Assembly: GCA_022822245.1 (NCBI GenBank)
Contig: JAJECB010000358.1
Span: forward strand, 1 to 25,856
DNA length: 25,856 nt
From: Gammaproteobacteria bacterium
Lineage (GTDB): Bacteria; Pseudomonadota; Gammaproteobacteria; HK1
Direction: 5' to 3'
Of the stretch, positions 9,297 to 17,253 are shown one piece after another (within the stretch, counting starts at the first letter, position 1; every line of letters starts with the position of its first letter). The position numbers were made by a program, and so were the translations under genes. The notes under the pieces are model-generated. The model did not search any database. It had not been told where the DNA came from and was given only the letters and a program-made list of their open reading frames with translations.

Positions 9297-9637
9297 TTCG
9301 TGTCGTTCCGGCTCCCGAGCCTGGCACTTTCGATGCGAACGTCCGGCAACCGGGCCTTCGCGCGTTGCGGAATCTGGCCGAACGGGACTACGACGGCTCG
9401 GTGGAGGCGATCCCGAGTGCCAGGTTTCCGCCGTACTGGCGAGAGTCGCTCGATGACCTTCTGGAGAGCTATCGCCGGATTTGCTCGTATCTCTGCCTCT
9501 ACATTCACCGCGGGACCGGTGCCCGTAGCGTCGAGCACATGGTCGCGAAGTCAGTGGCGCCCGATGCCCCGATTCCCTCCACGCCTGATGATTCCTCCGG
9601 ACCCCCGCGAACACGAATGAGAAGGAGAACCCCATGA
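9293..9637 (+). pseudogene. Truncated HNH-nuclease-like gene (PtuB-like partner)
   Basis: The frame starts at GTG 9293, overlapping the ATPase stop (GTGA). The first 87 codons resemble the HNH proteins encoded after such ATPases: PEPGTFDANVRQPGLRAL, FPPYWRESLDDLLESYRRIC, the Cys pair C64 and C68 (ICSYLCLYI), then VEHMVAKS with H82, the first HNH histidine. Full-length relatives continue for about 100 residues or more with the second half of the nuclease (WxNY, Asn and His). Here the protein departs after Ser87 into a Pro/Ser/Arg-rich tail and ends at TGA 9635-9637, overlapping the DapA-family start. The catalytic Asn and second His are missing, so nuclease activity is unlikely. Family call from pattern only. 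Confidence 0.65.
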
Positions 9638-10530
9638 CCGCCGGTCTCGACGCGCTCAAGGGCGCCTACGTGCCGCTCATCGTCCCGTTCGAGGACGGGA
9701 ACATCGACTACGACGCCTACGCCGGTCACTGCCAGTGGCAGATCGACCAGGGAGTGCACGGCCTGCTCGTCAACGCGACGAGCGGCGAGCCGACCACCCT
9801 GACCCTCGAGGAGCGCATCAGGCTGGTCGAGGTGGCCACGGACGCGGCGGCCGGCCGCGTGCCGATCTGCGCGGGGACGGGCGCCCAGTCGCACGCGGAG
9901 ACGGTGATCCAGGTCGAGCGCTACCAGGCGCTCGGCGTCGACTCGATGGTGGTCGTCACGCCCTACTACTGCCGGCCGCCGCAGCGCGCGCTGATCGATT
10001 ACTTCGCGGACGTGGCCGGGCGCACCGATCGGCCCGTTCTCATCTATCACATCCCCGGGCGCGCGGCGGTCAGCCTCACCGTCGACACCATGGAGGCAAT
10101 CAAGGAGCGCGCGCCGAATTTCGTCGGGCTCAAGAACACCGACGACGACGTGAAGTTCGTGACCGCCGCCCTGCATCGCATCGGGAGCGACTTCCGGATC
10201 TTCTCCGGCTCGGAGGAGCCGAGCCTGCCGATGATGGCGATCGGGGCCTGCGGCACCATGATCTCGGTGACCAATGTCATCCCGGCCGAGGTCGCGCGTC
10301 TGTGCGAGCTTTGCGCGGCCGGCGACAGCGCGGGCGCGCGCGCCCTCAACGACGAGATCTCCGAGGTGTTCGCCGCGATCTCCTACGACACCTCGCCGAT
10401 CACGACCAAGTACATGGTGAAGCGCCGAGGGCGAATCGAGCGCAACGAGCATCGCCTGCCCATGACCACGTCGACCCCGGAGCTCGAGCGGCGGCTCGAC
10501 GGAGTGCTGAGCCGGGCCGGTCTCATCTGA
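9634..10530 (+). CDS. Dihydrodipicolinate synthase / N-acetylneuraminate lyase family protein
   Basis: This 298-residue protein is a class I aldolase-fold enzyme of the DapA family. The Schiff-base lysine is K167 (VGLKNTDDD), the catalytic tyrosine Y138 (LIYHIPGR) with R143 after it, the substrate-binding TPYYCRP is at 109-115, and the DapA GTTGE loop is replaced by NATSGE (47-52). Loss of the exact GTTGE motif and the catabolic setting argue against lysine biosynthesis. A 2-keto-3-deoxy-sugar-acid aldolase or dehydratase is more likely, which would follow the mandelate-racemase-family dehydratase at 6352-7497. The start is fixed by AAGGAG (9622-9627) before the ATG. It sits between the decayed defence genes and soeA, so it may belong to the original metabolic cluster. 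Confidence 0.88.
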   Translation: MTAGLDALKGAYVPLIVPFEDGNIDYDAYAGHCQWQIDQGVHGLLVNATSGEPTTLTLEERIRLVEVATDAAAGRVPICAGTGAQSHAETVIQVERYQALGVDSMVVVTPYYCRPPQRALIDYFADVAGRTDRPVLIYHIPGRAAVSLTVDTMEAIKERAPNFVGLKNTDDDVKFVTAALHRIGSDFRIFSGSEEPSLPMMAIGACGTMISVTNVIPAEVARLCELCAAGDSAGARALNDEISEVFAAISYDTSPITTKYMVKRRGRIERNEHRLPMTTSTPELERRLDGVLSRAGLI

Positions 10531-10650
10531 GGCGCGGCGGGGCCCGGCGCCAGGCGGGCCGGGGGCCGCGGAGGCAACGAGCGCCATGGGCGCCGGCGCC
10601 CCCGCCGACCGGCCAGAAACAATCCGGGAAATCCCCGCCCCCCCTTCCTC

Positions 10651-10666
10651 GAATATACTCGCGGAG
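10651..10666 (+). promoter_or_regulatory. Probable promoter of soeA giving a leaderless mRNA
   Basis: GAATATACTCGC holds a strong -10 candidate TATACT (10654-10659) whose end lies seven bases before the soeA ATG at 10667, so transcription should begin at or next to the start codon. No -35 box stands out in the C-rich stretch 17 bases upstream. The same box at the same distance from an ATG is preserved in the remnant copy at 7576-7594, which supports a function. Confidence 0.5.
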
Positions 10667-13627
10667 ATGGAACGCGGCATCGAGTACTCCGCCCCGATCG
10701 GCGACGAGGTACGGACCACCACCTGCTACATGTGCGCGTGCCGGTGCGGGATCCGGGTGCACCTGAAGGATGGCACGGTCCGCTACATCGAGGGGAACCC
10801 GGACCATCCCGTCAACCGCGGGGTGCTCTGCGCGAAGGGCTCCGCCGGCATCATGCAGCACTACTCGCCGGCGCGGCTCTCGCGGCCGCTCCTTCGCACC
10901 GGCGAGCGCGGGCAGGGCGAATTCCGGGAGATCTCGTGGGAGGAGGCCATCGGGCTCGCGGTGGAGTGGCTCCGCCCCCTCCGCGAGACGGACCCCCGCA
11001 AGCTCGCGTTTTTCACCGGACGCGACCAGAGCCAGGCCCTCACCGGCTGGTGGGCGAGCCGCTTCGGCACCCCCAACCACGCGGCGCACGGGGGCTTCTG
11101 CTCGGTCAACATGGCGGCGGCCGGGCTCTACTCGATCGGCGCTTCCTTCTGGGAGTTCGGTGAGCCGGACTGGGAGCACGCCCGCTGGTTCATGATGCTC
11201 GGGGTCGCCGAGGACCACGACAGCAACCCCATCAAGCTCGGGCTCGCGCGGCTCAAGGAGCGGGGCGCGAAGGTGATCTCGGTCAACCCCGTTCGCACCG
11301 GCTACTCCGCGATCGCGGACGAGTGGGTCGGGATCACTCCGGGGACGGATGGGCTCCTCGTCCTCGCCCTCGCGCACGAGCTCCTGCGCTCGGGACGGGT
11401 GGACGCCGGCTACCTCGCTTCGTACACGAACGCCCCCTGGCTGGTGGCGGAGGCGCCGGGCGATGCGCGCGACGGGCTCTTCGTGCGGGATGCCGACGGG
11501 CGGCCCCTCGTCTGGGACCGCGCCGAGGGGGCTCCCCGTCCCGCCGCCGACCCGGAGGCGCGGCCCGCCCTCCGGGGCCGGTACGAGCTCCCGGACGGGA
11601 CGGCCGCACGCCCCGCCTTCGAGCTCCTCGCAAGGCGCTGCCTCGACCCGCGCTACGCGCCGGAGGCGGTCTCCGCCGCCACCGGGGTGCCCGCCGCCAC
11701 CATCCGGCGGCTCGCGCACGAGATGGCCCACGCCGCCTTCGCGGAGACCGTCACCCTCGACGTCCCGTGGACGGACGTCCACGGCCGCCGCCACGAGACG
11801 ATGGTGGGTCGCCCTGTCGCGTTCCACGCAATGCGCGGGATCTCCGCCCATTCCAACGGGTTCCAGACCTGCCGGGCGCTCCACGTGCTGCAGATGCTCC
11901 TCGGGACGGTGGACGTCCCGGGCGGGTTCCGCTACAAGGCGCCGTTCCCGAAACCCGCCCCGCCGCCCCAGCTCCCCGCCGGCCGGCCGGACCAGGTCGA
12001 GGCCGGGCAGCCCATGCCCGGCCCGCCGCTCGGCTTTCCGCAAGGGCCGGAGGACCTGCTCGTCGACGCCGGCGGGCGCCCGAACCGGATCGACAAGGCG
12101 TTCTCGTGGGAGGCCCCGATCGCCGCCCACGGGATGATGCACACCGTCATCCGCAACGCGTGGGCCGGCGACCCCTATCCCATCGACACCCTCTTCCTGT
12201 ACATGGCGAACATGGCCTGGAACTCGGCGATGAACACCGCCGAAACGGCCGCCATGCTCACCGACCGGGACCCCGCGACCGGCGAGTACCGGATCCCCCG
12301 GTTCATCTACAGCGACGCGTTCGCGTCGGAGACCGTCGCCTACGCGGACTTGGTGCTCCCGGACACGACGTACCTCGAGCGCTGGGACTGCATCTCGATT
12401 CTGGACCGGCCGATCGGCTCGGCGGATGGTCCGGCCGACTCCATCCGCCAGCCGGTGGTGCCGCCCGACCGGGACGTGCGACCGTTCCAGGACGTGCTCC
12501 TCGAGATCGGGTCCCGCCTCGGCCTGCCGGGCCTCGTACACGACGACGGGACGGCGCGCTACCCGGGCGGCTACCCGGACTTCCTCGCCAACCACGAGTA
12601 CCGCCCGGGGGTGGGCTCCCTCGCGGGGTGGCGGGGCGCGGCCGGCGAGGCGCACGGCACCGGGGAGCCGAACCCCGACCAGCTCGCCCGCTATGTCGAG
12701 AACGGCTGCTTCTGGCAGGACGAGCTCGAGCCCTCTCAGCGGTACTTCAAGCACTTCAACCGCGACTACCTCGCCTACGCGAAGCGCATGGGCCTCGTCG
12801 GCTCCGAGGATCCGGTGTACCTCCAGCTCTACTGCGAGCCGCTCCAGCGCTTCCGGCTCGCCGCGCGCGGGCACGGGGAGGTGCAGCCGCCCGAGGAGCA
12901 CCGCGCTCGGGTCGAGCGCTACTTCGATCCCCTGCCGTTCTGGTACGAACCGTTCGGATCCGGGGCGGCGACCGGAGAGGGGGTCGGAAGCGACGCGGCC
13001 ACCGCCGGGGCGACGCCGGATAGGGCCGGGGCGGGTACCGCGAACGGGGAGGGGGACTGGCCGCTCCACGCGGTGACCCAGCGCCCGATGGCGATGTACC
13101 ACTCGTGGGGGTCGCAGAACGCGTGGCTCCGTCAGCTCCACGCGAGCAACCACCTCTATGTGCCTGATTCGGTGGCGGAGGCACTCGGGGTCGAGGACGA
13201 CGGCTGGGTGCTCGTGGAGAGCCCGAACGCCACCGTGCGAGCGCAGGTGAAACGGATGCGGGCGGTCAACGAGCACACGGTGTGGACGTGGAACGCGATC
13301 GGGAAGCGGCGGGGGGCGTGGAACCTCGCGCCGGACGCACCGGAGGCGACCCGCGGCTTCCTCCTCAACGACCTCATCGCGGAGCTCCTCCCCGAACGCG
13401 ACGGCGGCTACCGCTACGCGAACGCGGACCCGATCACGGGGCAGGCCGCGTGGTACGACCTGCGGGTGCGGCTTCGTCCCGCCGACGGCCCCGGAGACCG
13501 GGCGCCGGCCCTTCCCTCGCCCCCCGGGTCCCCGGCCCGTCCGGCCGTGCTTCGCTTCGGTGAGCAGTTCCGGCGCGGACGGGGCGGCGGCAATGGGCGG
13601 GGCGGGTCCGAGGGGGTACGTTCGTGA
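10667..13627 (+). CDS. soeA: Molybdopterin oxidoreductase, SoeA-like sulfite dehydrogenase catalytic subunit
   Basis: A 986-residue member of the DMSO-reductase family. The [4Fe-4S] motif is C20-x2-C23-x3-C27-x27-C55, followed by K57-G. C145 (HGGFCSVNMAAAG) is the probable molybdenum ligand. GVAEDHDSNPIKLGL and VNPVRTGYSAIADEWVGI fit the SoeA branch of cytoplasmic, quinone-linked sulfite dehydrogenases. There is no twin-arginine signal, as expected for SoeA and unlike periplasmic DmsA or PsrA. Residues around 770-800 form a Gly/Ala-rich insert before the C-terminal pterin-binding domain (HAVTQRPMAMYHSWGSQNAWLRQ). The start at 10667 is preferred over the frame's earlier ATG (10586) because of the conserved box, the duplicate at 7592 and family length. 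It overlaps soeB by GTGA. Role by family; other sulfur or formate-like substrates are possible. Confidence 0.8.
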   Translation: MERGIEYSAPIGDEVRTTTCYMCACRCGIRVHLKDGTVRYIEGNPDHPVNRGVLCAKGSAGIMQHYSPARLSRPLLRTGERGQGEFREISWEEAIGLAVEWLRPLRETDPRKLAFFTGRDQSQALTGWWASRFGTPNHAAHGGFCSVNMAAAGLYSIGASFWEFGEPDWEHARWFMMLGVAEDHDSNPIKLGLARLKERGAKVISVNPVRTGYSAIADEWVGITPGTDGLLVLALAHELLRSGRVDAGYLASYTNAPWLVAEAPGDARDGLFVRDADGRPLVWDRAEGAPRPAADPEARPALRGRYELPDGTAARPAFELLARRCLDPRYAPEAVSAATGVPAATIRRLAHEMAHAAFAETVTLDVPWTDVHGRRHETMVGRPVAFHAMRGISAHSNGFQTCRALHVLQMLLGTVDVPGGFRYKAPFPKPAPPPQLPAGRPDQVEAGQPMPGPPLGFPQGPEDLLVDAGGRPNRIDKAFSWEAPIAAHGMMHTVIRNAWAGDPYPIDTLFLYMANMAWNSAMNTAETAAMLTDRDPATGEYRIPRFIYSDAFASETVAYADLVLPDTTYLERWDCISILDRPIGSADGPADSIRQPVVPPDRDVRPFQDVLLEIGSRLGLPGLVHDDGTARYPGGYPDFLANHEYRPGVGSLAGWRGAAGEAHGTGEPNPDQLARYVENGCFWQDELEPSQRYFKHFNRDYLAYAKRMGLVGSEDPVYLQLYCEPLQRFRLAARGHGEVQPPEEHRARVERYFDPLPFWYEPFGSGAATGEGVGSDAATAGATPDRAGAGTANGEGDWPLHAVTQRPMAMYHSWGSQNAWLRQLHASNHLYVPDSVAEALGVEDDGWVLVESPNATVRAQVKRMRAVNEHTVWTWNAIGKRRGAWNLAPDAPEATRGFLLNDLIAELLPERDGGYRYANADPITGQAAWYDLRVRLRPADGPGDRAPALPSPPGSPARPAVLRFGEQFRRGRGGGNGRGGSEGVRS

Positions 13628-14391
13628 CCGCGCTCCCCGCTTCGACCCGCCGCAAGCTCGGCCTCGTCATCGACCTCGACACCTGCGTCGGATGCCATGC
13701 CTGCGTCGTCCACTGCAAGGAGTGGAACACCGGCGGCTACCCCGCGCCGCTCTCGGACACCGACCCGTACGGGGCGGACCCCTCCGGGACGTGGCTCAAC
13801 CGGGTGCACTCCTATGAGGTGGACGCCCCCGGCCGGACACCGCGGGTCGTGCACTTCCCGAAGTCGTGCCTGCACTGCGAGGACGCCCCCTGCGTGACGG
13901 TGTGCCCGACGGGGGCCTCGTACAAGCGCGCCGAGGACGGGATCGTCCTGGTGGACGAGGACCAGTGCATCGGGTGCAAGCTCTGCGCTTGGGCCTGCCC
14001 CTACGGAGCGCGCGAGTTCGACGGCGGGACCGGGGTGATGAAGAAGTGCACCCTTTGCATCGATCGGATCTACAACGACCATCTCGCGGACCCGGTGCCC
14101 GCCTGCGTGTCGACGTGCCCGGCCCGGGCCCGGCACTTCGGGGATCTCGCGGATCCCGAGTCCGAAGTGTCGCGGCTCGTCGCGGAGCGCGGCGGCTACG
14201 AGCTCATGCCGGAGACGGGCTGCCGGCCGACCAACCGCTACCTTCCGCCACGTGACACCCGGGCGGCGCCCGCCGCCGGAGCGGGCGGGGAGGGCGCCGC
14301 GGGACCCGCTCCGGCCCTCGCCGACGCCCCCGCCGAGGGTGGATTCCTCGGCTGGATCGACCGGCTCCTCTCCGCGGCCGAGAGCCGGTAG
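13624..14391 (+). CDS. soeB: 4Fe-4S ferredoxin-type electron-transfer subunit (SoeB/DmsB-like)
   Basis: This 255-residue subunit has four cysteine groups: C-VG-C-HA-C-VVH-C (from residue 21), C-LH-C-EDAP-C-VTV-C, C-IG-C-KL-C-AWA-C, and C-TL-C with a later C-VST-C. This is the pattern of DmsB/PhsB/SoeB proteins carrying four [4Fe-4S] clusters. It would carry electrons from the molybdenum subunit to the membrane anchor. The start is GTG 13624, overlapping the soeA stop (GTGA). The last 35 or so residues are Ala/Gly/Pro-rich with a short amphipathic end (FLGWIDRLLSAAESR), an addition not needed for cluster binding that may contact the anchor. No signal peptide is seen, so the complex faces the cytoplasm. 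Confidence 0.88.
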   Translation: MTALPASTRRKLGLVIDLDTCVGCHACVVHCKEWNTGGYPAPLSDTDPYGADPSGTWLNRVHSYEVDAPGRTPRVVHFPKSCLHCEDAPCVTVCPTGASYKRAEDGIVLVDEDQCIGCKLCAWACPYGAREFDGGTGVMKKCTLCIDRIYNDHLADPVPACVSTCPARARHFGDLADPESEVSRLVAERGGYELMPETGCRPTNRYLPPRDTRAAPAAGAGGEGAAGPAPALADAPAEGGFLGWIDRLLSAAESR

Positions 14392-14450
14392 GCGGCCGCC
14401 CACGATGACTGTTCCGGCCGGCGCAACCGGGCCGCGGTTCTGAGCACGGC

Positions 14451-15428
14451 GTGCACCCCGCCTATTCCATCATCTTCTTCACCGTCGCCTCCGGGACCGG
14501 CTACGGGATCATGTACGCGCTCGGGATCCCGACCGCGATGGGCCTGCCGACGGTCATGGCCCTCTGGCAGGGCCCCGCCTTCGCCGCCGCGCTCGTCCTC
14601 TCCCTCGCGCTCGTGAGCGCGGGTCTCGTCTCCTCCGCCTTCCACCTCGGCCGCCCGGAGCGGGCCCTCCGGGCGTTCACCCAGTGGCGGACCTCCTGGC
14701 TCTCCCGGGAGGCGTGGTTCGCCGCCCTGACGTACGTGCCCGCGATCGGGCTCGGCATCGGGTGGTGGCACGGGGACTCCGACGGATGGCGCTGGTGGGG
14801 CTTCCTCCTCACCGCCGGCGCGGTCGCCACGGTGTACTCGACCGCCATGATCTATCGCAGCCTCGCGGCGGTCCCCGCCTGGTCGAACCACTGGGTGCCC
14901 GTCAACTACCTGCTCCTTGCCGCCGCGAACGGCGCGGTGTGGCTCGCCTGCATCTCGGCCCTCTTCGGTCACGCGGAGGCCACGCCGACGGTCGCGGTCA
15001 CCGCAAACATCGCACTCGCGCTCGCCGCCGCTGCCAAGTGGCAGTACTGGCGCGCGGTCCACAGGCTTCCCGTCACGAGCACGATCGGGAGCGCGACCGG
15101 GCTCGATCGACTTGGCTCCGAGGCACGGGTCCGCGCCCTCGACCCGCCCCATACCGAGCCCAACTGGCTCCAGCGGGAGATGGGCTACCAAGTGGCACGC
15201 CGCCATGCCGAACGGCTGCGCACGCTCGTCCGGGTGCTCGCGTTCCTCGTGCCGAGCGGGCTGTGCGTGGTCGGGTGGTTCGGCGACGCTCCGGGCCGCG
15301 CCGCGGTCGCCATCGCGCTCTGCCTCGCGGCGGTGAGCGCGAGCGCCGGGATCCTCGTGGAGCGCTGGCTGTTCTTCGCCGAAGCGGAGCACAAGGTGAC
15401 CCTCTACTACGGAAACCCGCGCGTATAG
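14451..15428 (+). CDS. soeC: DmsC/SoeC-family membrane anchor subunit
   Basis: The 325-residue protein is an integral membrane subunit of the DmsC family. About eight hydrophobic spans can be seen, starting with HPAYSIIFFTVASGTGYGIMYAL. The motif FHLGRPERALRAF, conserved in DmsC/SoeC anchors, follows the second span. It should pass electrons to the quinone pool. GTG at 14451 is the likely start, because family members begin with a short polar stretch just before HPAYS; the ribosome site is weak. It follows soeB after 59 bases, within which a 12-codon frame (14405-14443) is probably chance. Its presence completes the A-B-C set and supports a membrane-bound enzyme. Confidence 0.85.
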   Translation: MHPAYSIIFFTVASGTGYGIMYALGIPTAMGLPTVMALWQGPAFAAALVLSLALVSAGLVSSAFHLGRPERALRAFTQWRTSWLSREAWFAALTYVPAIGLGIGWWHGDSDGWRWWGFLLTAGAVATVYSTAMIYRSLAAVPAWSNHWVPVNYLLLAAANGAVWLACISALFGHAEATPTVAVTANIALALAAAAKWQYWRAVHRLPVTSTIGSATGLDRLGSEARVRALDPPHTEPNWLQREMGYQVARRHAERLRTLVRVLAFLVPSGLCVVGWFGDAPGRAAVAIALCLAAVSASAGILVERWLFFAEAEHKVTLYYGNPRV

Positions 15429-15508
15429 CGGCCGGGCCCCGGCCGTTCGCGCCCATGCCGTGGCGGGCCGCCGCCGGCGCAATCACGGTTCCTCAGGAGA
15501 TTCGAGAC

Positions 15509-16951
15509 ATGGATACGGCCTTCAAGAGTGCGGTGTCGCTCGCCGCGGACCTTCGAGAGCGGCGGATCGGCTGCCTGGAGCTGCTCGACCACTTCATCGC
15601 CCGGGTCGAGCGCTTCAACCCGGACCTGAACGCCATCGTGGTGTCCGACTTCGAGCGGGCCCGCGAGCGGGCCCGGGAGGCAGACGCAACCCTCGCCCGG
15701 AGCGAGACATGGGGACCGCTCCACGGCCTCCCCATGACCGTCAAGGATTCCTACGACGTCGCGGGGCTTCCCACCACCTGGGGGGTGCCCGAGCTTCGGG
15801 ACAACGTCCCGACGACGAACGCGGTCGCCGTCGACCGGCTGCTCGCGGCGGGGGCGGTCATCTTCGGCAAGACCAACGTCCCCTTCAACCTCGCCGACTT
15901 CCAGAGCTACAACGACATCTACGGGACCACGAACAACCCCTGGGATCTCGCGCGGGTCCCCGGGGGGTCCTCCGGCGGCGCCGCGGCAGCCCTCGCGGCC
16001 GGGCTCACCGGGCTCGAGGCGGGGAGCGACATCGGGGGGTCCATCCGCAACCCCGCCCACTACTGCGGCGTGTATGGCCACAAGCCTACCTGGGGGGTCC
16101 TCCCGCTCCGCGGACACGCCAAGCCCGGGGTGCTCGCACCGACGGACATTTCGGTCGTCGGCCCGCTTGCCCGCGACGCCGGGGACCTCGCGCTCGCGGT
16201 CGACGTGATGGCGGGGCCGGACCGGATCGAGGCGAACGGGTGGAAGCTCGAGCTGCCGCGGCCGCAGGGCCGGGGCCCGGGCGACTGGCGGGTCGCGGTG
16301 TGGGCGGACGATCCGTTCTGCCCGGTGGACCACGCGGTCCGCGACGCGGTCCTTCGCGCCGCGGACGCCTTCCGGGCGGCGGGGGCGAGCGTCGATTTCG
16401 ACGCCCGCCCCGGGTTCGATCCGGCGGAAGCGGAAGAGGTTTACATGGGGCTCCTCCAGACCGCGCTCTCCGCGCGCCACAGCGAAGAGGAGTTCCGGAA
16501 GACCCTGGAGCGGGTCGCCGCCCTCGGCGACGAGGACACCCCCCGCGCCCGCCGCCTTCGCGCCGGAACGATGCACCACCGGGACTGGATCCTCACCCAC
16601 GAGCGCCGCACCCGCCTTCGCTGGGCGTGGCGCGACTTCTTCGACCGCTTCGACGCGCTCCTTTGTCCGATCGCGTGCATCCCCGCCTTTCCCCACGACC
16701 AGCAGCGCGACATGGATGGGCGCCGGATCACCGTCAACGGAGAGGTCCGCGAGTACTGGGACCAACTCTTCTGGGCCGGGCTCACCGGCGTGGCGTTCCT
16801 TCCCGCCACCGTCGCCCCCGCCGCTTCCGAGGGTCTCCCCATCGGGGTGCAGATCGTGGGACCGGAGGGCGGCGACTACGCGACGATCGAGATCGCCCGC
16901 CAGCTCGGGGACCTCATCGGGGGCTTCCGGCCGCCTCCCGGGTACGCATGA
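15509..16951 (+). CDS. Amidase-signature family hydrolase
   Basis: A 480-residue amidase-signature enzyme. The Ser-cisSer-Lys triad is intact: K79 (MTVKDSYD), S154 (PGGSSGGAAA) and S178 (GSDIGGSIRNPA), with the 75- and 24-residue spacings known from fatty acid amide hydrolase. It hydrolyses an amide bond, probably in the cytoplasm since no signal peptide is seen. The ATG at 15509 follows CAGGAGATTCGAG; the longer frame upstream is a shadow of soeC. It is not GatA: it lacks GatB and GatC neighbours and has a different C-terminal half (YWDQLFWAGLTGVAFLP). It stands 80 bases after soeC and before the peptide importer, so it might process an imported amide. Substrate unknown. Confidence 0.92.
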   Translation: MDTAFKSAVSLAADLRERRIGCLELLDHFIARVERFNPDLNAIVVSDFERARERAREADATLARSETWGPLHGLPMTVKDSYDVAGLPTTWGVPELRDNVPTTNAVAVDRLLAAGAVIFGKTNVPFNLADFQSYNDIYGTTNNPWDLARVPGGSSGGAAAALAAGLTGLEAGSDIGGSIRNPAHYCGVYGHKPTWGVLPLRGHAKPGVLAPTDISVVGPLARDAGDLALAVDVMAGPDRIEANGWKLELPRPQGRGPGDWRVAVWADDPFCPVDHAVRDAVLRAADAFRAAGASVDFDARPGFDPAEAEEVYMGLLQTALSARHSEEEFRKTLERVAALGDEDTPRARRLRAGTMHHRDWILTHERRTRLRWAWRDFFDRFDALLCPIACIPAFPHDQQRDMDGRRITVNGEVREYWDQLFWAGLTGVAFLPATVAPAASEGLPIGVQIVGPEGGDYATIEIARQLGDLIGGFRPPPGYA

Positions 16952-17253
16952 GGACCGGGCTCGGCGGGAGATTCGGCCGCGCCCCCGGCGCCGCGGAACG
17001 AATGCCCCACGCCGCCGGGCGCCTGGTCCGTGGGGCTGGATCAGCTTTCGACAAAACTGTAACTAAAACAATAAAATAAGGAGCAATATTCCCTCCCGCA
17101 AAGCTCTTGTTTTGGCGACAAATTCTTGACTGATCAAGCAGTTGAATCTGTCGGGAGGGGCCCGCCCGGTGCGTGCTTGACACCCCGCCGACCGCGCGGC
17201 CACACTTGGATTCGAAGCACACGGGCAATCAACCGAATTTTCAGGAGGAAGGC
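16952..17253 (+). promoter_or_regulatory. Intergenic regulatory region with an A+T-rich island upstream of the peptide importer
   Basis: About 300 bases without a gene. From about 17050 to 17150 the sequence is strikingly A+T-rich for this window. It contains the inverted repeat CTTGA-N4-TCAAG (17125-17138), a possible regulator site. Downstream, TTGACA (17177-17182) is followed after 18 bases by CACACT (17201-17206), a perfect -35 with a weak -10. The leader then runs to AGGAGGAAGGC, an almost ideal ribosome site, before the ATG at 17254. No terminator for the amidase gene is evident. Confidence 0.5.

Noticed and set aside
9634..10530. True lysine-pathway DapA
   Set aside because: The GTTGE loop is changed to NATSGE and all neighbours are catabolic or transport genes.
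10586..10666. Start of soeA at the earlier ATG 10586
   Set aside because: The added 27 residues are Pro/Ala-rich, absent in the family as known, and would read through the conserved TATACT promoter box.
10523..13276. 917-codon open frame antisense to soeA
   Set aside because: Low-complexity His/Arg/Glu/Val/Pro-rich translation with no recognisable motif; it mirrors the third-position G+C bias of soeA.
14405..14443. 12-codon frame (MTVPAGATGPRF) between soeB and soeC
   Set aside because: No ribosome site and no resemblance to a known peptide; likely chance.
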